A DNA stretch of 5,328 nucleotides from Anaerolineales bacterium UBA6663 (GTDB taxonomy: Bacteria; Chloroflexota; Anaerolineae; Anaerolineales; UBA6663): the NCBI GenBank assembly GCA_002455335.1, contig DKKP01000387.1:1-5328 (forward strand), written 5' to 3'. The notes beneath the pieces are model-generated. The model saw only the letters and a program-made list of their open reading frames with translations, did not search any database and was not told where the DNA came from. Each line of letters begins with the position of its first letter. Within the stretch, counting starts at the first letter, position 1. Below, piece by piece: positions 1 to 5,328 of this stretch. Made by a program: the position numbers and the translations under genes.

Positions 1-135
1 CGTGCCCTGGTGACTGACCCGAGCCTGAGCGCGCGCGCAGCCGAGCTCGGCGCGGCGATCAGGGCCGAAGACGGCGTCGGGGCAACGGTCGCCGCGATCG
101 TCGCGCAGGTCGCGCCTGTGGCGCGGGCCGCCTGA
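1..135 (+). CDS. C-terminal end of a probable family 1 (MGT/UGT-type) glycosyltransferase, partial
   Basis: The frame is open from the first base and stops at TGA 133-135, leaving 44 visible residues and no start. The fragment reads as a short 'DPSLSARAAELGAAIRAEDG' helix followed by a small-residue helix and an Ala-rich end. That pattern (a 'D-P-x-x-R-x-x-A-x-x-L-G' helix, then 'I-R-x-E-D-G-V') is typical of the extreme C-terminus of nucleotide-sugar-dependent family 1 glycosyltransferases of the macrolide/sterol glycosyltransferase type. These transfer a sugar to small lipophilic acceptors in the cytoplasm. The catalytic and UDP-sugar-binding parts lie outside the window, so acceptor and sugar cannot be inferred. 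It sits 12 bases before the TetR gene on the same strand and in the same frame, which suggests one transcript. The family call rests only on the tail and is moderate. Confidence 0.6.
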   Translation, partial: RALVTDPSLSARAAELGAAIRAEDGVGATVAAIVAQVAPVARAA

Positions 136-147
136 TCCCGCTACCCA

Positions 148-870
148 ATGCCAAAGACCACGTTCCTCAACCTCCCGGCGAAGAAGCGCGCGCGCTTTCT
201 GGTCCTGGCCGTCCGGGAGTTCGCGGATAACGACTACGCCGGGGCCTCGATCTCGCGTCTTGTGGCGCAGGCCGGGATCGCCAAGGGCAGCCTGTATCAG
301 TACTTCGCCGACAAACAGGATCTGTTCCTCTATCTGGTCGAACACGCGCAGGGGGTCTTGCTGGAGGATGTCGCCACTGCGGGCACAGGATCGATCGGCC
401 CAATCGGCGGCATCCTCGACCAGCTGCGGCTGCAGATGAGCGCCACGGTCAGCGCGGCGCTGCGCCATCCGCAGGAGGCGCGGCTGATCCAGCGCGCCTA
501 TCAGTCGCCGGCCTCGATCCGGCGAAAGCTCGAGCGCCACGATGCTCGTGTGCGCCACGACCATATGCGCGCCCTGGTCGTGGCTGCGCAAACGACAGGC
601 GAGCTCGCGCCCGACCTCGATCCCGAGGTGACGGCGCATGTGCTGGCCGCCATCGTCGGCGGCCTGGGGCCGCTTGTGCTGACGCGGCTCGGGCTCGACG
701 CCGAGCGCGACACAAGCGTGCCGGCCGATCGACTCGACCCGGCCGTGCTGGAGCCGATCTTCGACAGCGTGCTGCGGATCGTTCGTGAGGGGGTTGCGAC
801 CTTCCCAGGACGCGGCACGTCACGACGTCGTGCGTCTCGACGCGGCACGGCACAACGCGGCGCGGAATAA
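148..870 (+). CDS. TetR/AcrR family transcriptional regulator with a repeat-derived basic tail
   Basis: This 240-residue protein is a one-component, ligand-responsive DNA-binding repressor by family. Residues 1-65 form the classic TetR head. The opening 'TTFLNLPAKKRARFLVLAV' is helix 1, and the helix-turn-helix covers about residues 33-57, with 'ASISRLVAQAGIAKGSLYQY' then 'FADKQDLFLYL'. Residues 75-218 are a mostly helical ligand-binding and dimerisation domain with no recognisable ligand signature. From residue 222 the tail is an Arg-rich pentapeptide repeat (RGTSR, RRASR, RGTAQ, RGAE), which is unusual for the family. ATG 148 is chosen because the family homology begins right there and an in-frame stop lies 12 bases upstream. 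No Shine-Dalgarno sequence is visible before it, so translation may be coupled to the upstream gene. The likely target is its own operon, including the upstream glycosyltransferase; control of mrp cannot be excluded. Confidence 0.93.
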   Translation: MPKTTFLNLPAKKRARFLVLAVREFADNDYAGASISRLVAQAGIAKGSLYQYFADKQDLFLYLVEHAQGVLLEDVATAGTGSIGPIGGILDQLRLQMSATVSAALRHPQEARLIQRAYQSPASIRRKLERHDARVRHDHMRALVVAAQTTGELAPDLDPEVTAHVLAAIVGGLGPLVLTRLGLDAERDTSVPADRLDPAVLEPIFDSVLRIVREGVATFPGRGTSRRRASRRGTAQRGAE

Positions 871-884
871 CGCGGCCTGGCGGC
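810..884 (+). repeat. Five degenerate 15-bp tandem units across the tetR stop codon
   Basis: Units begin at 810, 825, 840, 855 and 870. Unit 3 (ACGCGGCACGGCACA) is closest to a consensus. Unit 1 matches it at 13 of 15 positions, units 4 and 5 share the ACGCGG start, and unit 2 is the most diverged. Because 15 is a multiple of three, the array reads as a pentapeptide repeat in the regulator. The tetR stop TAA (868-870) straddles the unit 4/5 boundary, and unit 5 runs into the gap before mrpG. Units were aligned by hand, so the outer borders are approximate. Confidence 0.6.
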
Positions 885-895
885 GGCGCGGCCGG

Positions 896-1279
896 CTAGC
901 GTTCAGCGGCCGACTGCTCCGGCTGAGGCGTGCTGTTCAGACGATGCGCCTCGCGGTCATAGCAGCCGCGCAATTCGTCGCCGAGCGTCCCCGGCCAGAG
1001 CGGCACCCCCGAGACATACGCCGCGCGGCCGATGAGGTGCGCGGCCACCGGCGCCGTGATGAAGAAGAAAACAACCACGGCCAGCGCCCGGACCGCGATC
1101 GCAAAATCGCCGAAATACAGCGCGGTTCCGGCCATGACGAAGCTGACGCCAAACGTCGCCGACTTGGTGCTGCTGTGCATGCGCATGTACACGTCCGGCA
1201 TGCGCACCACTCCGACAGCGGCCAGCAGCATGAAGATCGCGCCGACCACGATCAATCCGATGGCTATGCCCTGGGCCAT
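896..1279 (-). CDS. mrpG: Mrp antiporter subunit G (monovalent cation/H+ antiporter)
   Basis: The 127-residue small membrane subunit is the last gene of the operon. Three hydrophobic segments are visible, at about residues 4-25, 41-58 and 61-82. The family signature lies at residues 22-44: V-G-V-V-R-M-P-D-V-Y-x-R-M-H, then a conserved Lys and T-F-G. A 'TAPVAAHLIGRAAY' stretch at 75-88 is also typical. The last 30 or so residues are a hydrophilic tail (one Cys at 106, Pro/Gln/Glu-rich end) that looks lineage-specific. In this family MrpG is needed for assembly and antiport by the Mrp complex but is not itself thought to be the ion channel. The start at 1279 overlaps the end of mrpF by 16 bases and is preceded by AAGGGGAG (1285-1292) with a 5-base spacer, inside mrpF coding sequence. 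The gene ends 25 bases from the convergent tetR stop. Confidence 0.95.
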   Translation of the reverse strand: MAQGIAIGLIVVGAIFMLLAAVGVVRMPDVYMRMHSSTKSATFGVSFVMAGTALYFGDFAIAVRALAVVVFFFITAPVAAHLIGRAAYVSGVPLWPGTLGDELRGCYDREAHRLNSTPQPEQSAAER

Positions 1280-1539
1280 GGGAACTCCCCTTTCTCGATG
1301 AAGTACGCGAACGCGACAGTGCCCAGAAAGCTGATCAGGCCGAGCACAACGGCCACATCCAGGAAGATCGGTTGACGCGCCGCGACCGCGTAGGTCGCGA
1401 TCAGCCCGACTGCCAGAGTAGCCATCAGATCGAGGGCCACAACGCGCATCGGCAGGCTCGGCCCCCGCGACACGCGCACCATCGTCAGGCCGAGCGCGAG
1501 CACAAGCACGCTGATGATGCCGACGAAAATCGGGTTCAC
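1264..1539 (-). CDS. mrpF: Mrp antiporter subunit F (monovalent cation/H+ antiporter)
   Basis: The 91-residue protein has three membrane segments at about residues 4-22, 34-54 and 59-80, the usual size and topology for MrpF/MnhF/PhaF. Visible family features are R25-G26-P27 followed by 'LPMRVVALDLMATLAVGLIA' (29-48) with a membrane Asp37, then 'FLDVAVVLGLISFLGTVAFA' (59-78) with Asp61. MrpF is a structural subunit of the Mrp complex in the cytoplasmic membrane and is needed for Na+/H+ exchange. The start is GTG (1539-1537), which shares four bases (GTGA) with the mrpE stop and has an excellent ribosome site upstream. Its 3' end overlaps the start of mrpG by 16 bases. Confidence 0.95.
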   Translation of the reverse strand: MNPIFVGIISVLVLALGLTMVRVSRGPSLPMRVVALDLMATLAVGLIATYAVAARQPIFLDVAVVLGLISFLGTVAFAYFIEKGEFPWPRA

Positions 1540-2036
1540 GCCGTCACCTCCTGCGGCGCGACGCCGCGCATCACGGCCAGCAGGCGGCGTTCGAGCCCAT
1601 TCTTGATCTCACGTCGGACGACATCTGCATCGGGCGCATACATCACGTGCACGAAAAGCGCCCTCCGATCGGTGGAGACATCCAGGCTCAATGATCCCGG
1701 GGTTAGCGAGATCAAAAACGAAAGCGCCGTGATCTCGAGGTCGGTTTGTGCATCGAGCGGCACGGCGACGATTCGAGGCTGGACAGCCAGGCCCGGCGTG
1801 AGCACGTCGTACGCGACCCGCAGATTCGAGAGGATCAGCTCCCAGAGGAAGAACCCGAGAAAGCTGATCACTTGCCGGACCTTGATGAAATAGCTCGATG
1901 GACCGATCGCTCGTCGCGCCGCAAAGAGCGTGGCATATCCGAGCACGAATCCGATCGCGAGGTTTGCGGGGTTGAACTGGCCAGTCAGCGCCGCCCAGGC
2001 AAGCGCCAGGCCGATGTTGAGCATGAGGTAATTCAT
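1536..2036 (-). CDS. mrpE: Mrp antiporter subunit E (monovalent cation/H+ antiporter)
   Basis: The 166-residue protein matches MrpE/MnhE/PhaE in size and layout. Hydrophobic segments lie at about residues 3-18, 23-41 and 56-70, followed by a soluble domain at 80-166. Family signatures are '[20 protein letters not shown]' (11-30), '[14 protein letters not shown]' (66-79), and '[20 protein letters not shown]' (102-121) with the T-P-G-(S/T)-L core, then 'LFVHVMYA' and '[13 protein letters not shown]'. MrpE is essential for normal complex assembly and activity in studied Mrp systems. ATG 2036 is chosen because family similarity starts there. The open frame extends 48 codons further upstream, but that part is Arg/Gly-rich sequence overlapping the 3' end of mrpD. 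ATG 2036 and the mrpD stop share four bases (ATGA). GGAGGT (2040-2045) precedes it with only about 3-4 bases of spacer, so Met5 (2024) is a possible alternative start. Confidence 0.95.
   Translation of the reverse strand: MNYLMLNIGLALAWAALTGQFNPANLAIGFVLGYATLFAARRAIGPSSYFIKVRQVISFLGFFLWELILSNLRVAYDVLTPGLAVQPRIVAVPLDAQTDLEITALSFLISLTPGSLSLDVSTDRRALFVHVMYAPDADVVRREIKNGLERRLLAVMRGVAPQEVTA
1544..1552 (-). promoter_or_regulatory. Strong ribosome binding site of mrpF
   Basis: On the minus strand this reads AGGAGGTGA, a full match to the anti-Shine-Dalgarno sequence. AGGAGG lies 7 bases before the GTG start of mrpF. It is embedded in the last codons of mrpE and confirms the GTG start over any ATG further in. 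Confidence 0.85.
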
Positions 2037-3529
2037 CGGACCTCCGGCAGGACTGCGGCGATGTAGGCGGCCGGATCGAGCAACTGTGCGCCAGCCCGCG
2101 ACGCCAGCGCGAAGGCGGGGCCGGCGCCAAGACCCAGACCGATCGCAACCGCGGCCAGGAGAACGAGCGGCGGCAGCCACTCTCGGATCGGGACGGCGAC
2201 CGTCACACCCGTCTCGGGCAGTGGCTTCCAGAATGCCTCGACCCAGATCTTGATCATCGAGAAGAGCGTGAGCAGGCTGACCCCGAGCGCCACCGCCACG
2301 CTCAGATACTGGCCCGCCTCCAAACCGGCCCGAACCAGGCTGAGCTTGGCGAAGAACCCGGAGAGCGGCGGCAGCCCGGCCAGCGACAAAGCCGGCACCA
2401 GGAATAGCAGCGCCAGCACCGGCTGTGAGCGATACAAACCGCCGAGCTGCTTCAGGTCATAGGTTCCGTGCAGGCGTTGCGTAAGGCCGCTGACCAGAAA
2501 CAACGCGGCCTTGGAGACAGAGACATGAAAGATGAAGTACACGGCTCCGCCGAGTGCCAGGGCCGAGCCGATGCCAAGGCCCATCAGCGCATACCCGATC
2601 TGGCTGACGATGTGAAACGACAACAGTCGACGGAAGTCGTATTGCGCCACGGCGCCGAGCACGCCAGTCACCATGGTTAACCCGGCGATGACAAGCAGCA
2701 CGGTTTGCACCAGCGCCGCGTCATGGATGAAGATCAGGGTGAACACGCGGATCAGCGCGTACACGCCCACCTTGGTCAGCAGCCCCGAGAAGACCGCCGA
2801 GACCGCGGCGGGCGGTGTGTGATACGACGCCGGCAGCCAGAAGAACATCGGGAACAGGCCGGCCTTGATGCCAAAGGCGACGAGGAAGAGCATGCCCAGT
2901 GTCGTCACAAGCCCTTGCGACTCGGGGGTCGTCAGGGTCGCGAACTTGCGCGCCAGGTCAGCCATGTTGAGCGTGCCGGCTGTGCCATAGAGCAAGCCGA
3001 GCGCCGCCAGGAATAGCGCAGACGACAGCAGGTTGAGCGTAACGTATTTGATCGCGCCCTCCATCTGCCGACGCTCTGCGCCGAGCGCCATCAAAACGAA
3101 CGACGACATCAACATCACTTCGAACCAGACGTATAAATTGAAGAGGTCGCCGGTGAGGAAGGCGCCGCATACGCCCATGATCAGGAATTGGAACAACGGA
3201 TGATAGCCGAAGGTCTCACGGCGTTGATCGATACTGACCAGCGAGTAGAAGGCAACGGCCGCCCCGATGAGCGCGGTCAGGACGATCATCACGGCGCTGA
3301 ACAGGTCGGCGACCAGTGTGATCCCGTAGGGCGCCGGCCAATTCCCGATCCGGTCGACTCGAATGCCGGCCTCGGCGACCTCGGCCAGAAGGAGCACTGC
3401 GGCCAGCGCCAGGGCCACCGAACCGGCCATGCTCACAGCCCGTTGAGCGATGCGAGATCGGAAGGCCAGCAACGTCAGCACGCCGGACAGCATCGGGATG
3501 ATGATGGGCAGCACCAGGACAAGGCTCAT
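2033..3529 (-). CDS. mrpD: Mrp antiporter subunit D, NuoN/NuoM-like proton-translocating subunit
   Basis: The 498-residue polytopic protein has about 14 apparent membrane helices and belongs to the proton-antiporter family shared with NuoL/M/N of complex I. Together with MrpA it is thought to carry the ion path. Key charged membrane residues are present: Glu137 in '[20 protein letters not shown]' (127-146), Lys222 in '[17 protein letters not shown]' (217-233), Lys253 in '[15 protein letters not shown]' (249-263), Lys340 in '[12 protein letters not shown]', and Lys395 in '[11 protein letters not shown]' (385-395). '[20 protein letters not shown]' (233-252) is the usual core of the family. An intact catalytic set and normal length argue for a working subunit. 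ATG 3529 is preferred over a 38-codon upstream extension because homology begins with '[13 protein letters not shown]' and AGGGGG (3535-3540) lies 5 bases upstream. The gene follows mrpC after 13 bases, the only true gap in the operon, and overlaps mrpE by four bases. Confidence 0.97.
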   Translation of the reverse strand: MSLVLVLPIIIPMLSGVLTLLAFRSRIAQRAVSMAGSVALALAAVLLLAEVAEAGIRVDRIGNWPAPYGITLVADLFSAVMIVLTALIGAAVAFYSLVSIDQRRETFGYHPLFQFLIMGVCGAFLTGDLFNLYVWFEVMLMSSFVLMALGAERRQMEGAIKYVTLNLLSSALFLAALGLLYGTAGTLNMADLARKFATLTTPESQGLVTTLGMLFLVAFGIKAGLFPMFFWLPASYHTPPAAVSAVFSGLLTKVGVYALIRVFTLIFIHDAALVQTVLLVIAGLTMVTGVLGAVAQYDFRRLLSFHIVSQIGYALMGLGIGSALALGGAVYFIFHVSVSKAALFLVSGLTQRLHGTYDLKQLGGLYRSQPVLALLFLVPALSLAGLPPLSGFFAKLSLVRAGLEAGQYLSVAVALGVSLLTLFSMIKIWVEAFWKPLPETGVTVAVPIREWLPPLVLLAAVAIGLGLGAGPAFALASRAGAQLLDPAAYIAAVLPEVR

Positions 3530-3542
3530 GCGATCCCCCTCT

Positions 3543-3896
3543 TTAGGCCTGGCTATCCGACCCGCGCATCGCGTCCAGGTCGTCGGTCTGAGTTGTGCGG
3601 TAGGTGCGATAGGCCAGGGCCAGGGCGAAGGCCATGACGCCAAAGCTGATCACGATCGAGGTCAGGATCAGCGCCTGCGGCAGCGGATCGGCATAGGGCA
3701 CAGCCAGATCTTCGGCGCCGGGGCTGATGATCGGCGGCCGCCCACGGGTCAGGCGCCCTACGGTGAAGATCAGCAGGTTGGCGGCATGGCTGAGCAGCGC
3801 CAGCCCAATGAGGATCTTCACGAGGCTGCGGCGCAGCAACATGTAGACCGCGGCGGCGTATAGACCACCGATCACAAAGGCAAGGATGATCTCCAT
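3543..3896 (-). CDS. mrpC: Mrp antiporter subunit C, NuoK-like
   Basis: The 117-residue subunit has three membrane helices (about residues 2-20, 26-46 and 74-96) and is homologous to NuoK of complex I. Signatures are '[20 protein letters not shown]' (20-39), '[17 protein letters not shown]' (40-56), and '[18 protein letters not shown]' (70-87), the last being highly characteristic of MrpC. In the family it packs between MrpA/MrpD modules and is required for antiport. ATG 3896 is chosen because homology starts at 'MEIILAF' and GGAGGA (3906-3911) lies 9 bases upstream. An open 44-codon upstream extension runs through the mrpB end in another frame and has no family resemblance. The mrpB stop and this start overlap by one base (TGATG). 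The tail after residue 100 is hydrophilic and acidic. Confidence 0.96.
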   Translation of the reverse strand: MEIILAFVIGGLYAAAVYMLLRRSLVKILIGLALLSHAANLLIFTVGRLTRGRPPIISPGAEDLAVPYADPLPQALILTSIVISFGVMAFALALAYRTYRTTQTDDLDAMRGSDSQA

Positions 3897-4308
3897 CAGT
3901 CCGCTTCCTCCATCGCCAGAATGATCGTCAACGTTACGCCGAAGACGCCCAGATACACACCAAGGTCGAAAAGCACCGGCGTACCGAGGTCCACCGCGCC
4001 AAGCCCGGGCACCGGCACGTAACCCCACAATCCGGACAGGAACGGCTGCCCGGAGCCGGCGCCCAACAGGCCCGCGAGCACGATCAGGAGCAAACCCAGC
4101 CCGATAAACCCGCGCGGATCGAGCCGAAGCACACGCCGGGCTGCGGGCGCGCCGTATGCGATCGAATACAGGGCGAATGGCGCGGCAGCGACAAGACCGG
4201 CCACAAAGCCCCCGCCCGGCTCGTTGTGCCCGCGTCCAAACAGGAAGATCGAGAACAACAAGAGCAACGGCATCAGATAACGGGTCGTCGTCTGCAGGAT
4301 CAAGGAGT

Positions 4309-4312
<4 letters not shown>
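3896..4312 (-). CDS. mrpB: Mrp antiporter subunit B (monovalent cation/H+ antiporter)
   Basis: The 138-residue protein is full length for stand-alone MrpB/MnhB. It has four apparent helices at about residues 11-27, 34-53, 69-86 and 114-134. The diagnostic motif '[18 protein letters not shown]' lies at residues 27-44. The C-terminal '[20 protein letters not shown]' (108-127) is also typical. MrpB is a membrane subunit that completes the MrpA C-terminal module. Its presence as a separate gene places the locus in the seven-gene class. The start is GTG (4312-4310): family homology begins exactly at '[15 protein letters not shown]', and GGAGG (4320-4324) lies 7 bases upstream within the last codons of mrpA. 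GTG and the mrpA stop share four bases (GTGA), which implies translational coupling. Confidence 0.96.

Positions 4313-5328
<1,016 letters not shown>

Noticed and set aside
889..912. Inverted repeat CGGCCG (889-894) and CGGCCG (907-912) as a terminator
   Set aside because: Only a 6-bp stem with a 12-base loop, partly inside mrpG, no T run on either side, and CGGCCG is self-complementary and common at this G+C.
1096..1103. GCGATCGC, resembling the cyanobacterial HIP1 repeat (also near 4779-4786)
   Set aside because: Only two exact copies in 5.3 kb and explained by the general GATC excess; not enough to suggest a cyanobacterium.
785..1375. Long open frame on the + strand (196 codons) starting in the tetR tail and running antisense to mrpG and mrpF
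   Set aside because: It lies opposite two clearly conserved Mrp genes, has a His/Arg/Asp-rich composition typical of a high-GC antisense frame, and shows no family resemblance.
2037..2180. 48-codon N-terminal extension of mrpE
   Set aside because: Arg/Gly-rich out-of-frame mrpD sequence; MrpE similarity starts at ATG 2036.
3530..3643. 38-codon N-terminal extension of mrpD
   Set aside because: It overlaps the mrpC 3' end in another frame, lacks homology to MrpD, and a ribosome site sits just before ATG 3529.
2250..3863. Several + strand open frames of 70-149 codons opposite mrpC and mrpD
   Set aside because: They are hydrophilic Gln/Arg/Asp/His-rich shadows of hydrophobic membrane protein genes; no ribosome sites or recognisable domains.
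3897..4028. 44-codon N-terminal extension of mrpC
   Set aside because: It is out-of-frame sequence of mrpB; family similarity begins at ATG 3896, where a ribosome site is present.

Overview
The window is about 65% G+C (estimated by eye) and densely coding on both strands. This points to a high-GC bacterium but does not settle the lineage. Chloroflexota would fit a regulator/glycosyltransferase pair next to a complete seven-subunit Mrp locus, but so would several proteobacterial or actinobacterial groups. GATC is clearly over-represented.

Left part (1-870, + strand): the last 44 codons of a gene whose C-terminus resembles MGT/UGT-type family 1 glycosyltransferases. After 12 bases, in the same reading frame, comes a complete TetR-family regulator of 240 residues. 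The 3' end of the regulator gene runs into a degenerate 15-bp tandem repeat that encodes an Arg-rich pentapeptide-repeat tail and supplies its own stop codon.

Right part (896-5328, - strand): an Mrp (Mnh/Pha) multisubunit cation/proton antiporter operon in the canonical order mrpA-B-C-D-E-F-G, read right to left. mrpA is cut by the window edge, so only its C-terminal 339 residues are visible. The other six genes are complete. Five of the six junctions overlap by 1 to 16 bases and the sixth has a 13-base gap. mrpB and mrpF start at GTG. This is the seven-gene layout with separate mrpA and mrpB, not the fused A/B form.

How it works together: the seven membrane proteins are known in this family to form one complex that exports Na+ (in some members K+ or other cations) in exchange for protons. 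MrpA and MrpD are related to the antiporter-like subunits of respiratory complex I, and MrpC to NuoK. The role is Na+ tolerance and cytoplasmic pH control. The regulator converges on the operon with only 25 bases between stop codons, so it probably belongs with the glycosyltransferase rather than with mrp. The mrp promoter lies outside the window.

I did not find a new biological system. The operon is a conventional Mrp locus, and the most unusual item is the repeat-derived tail of the regulator.
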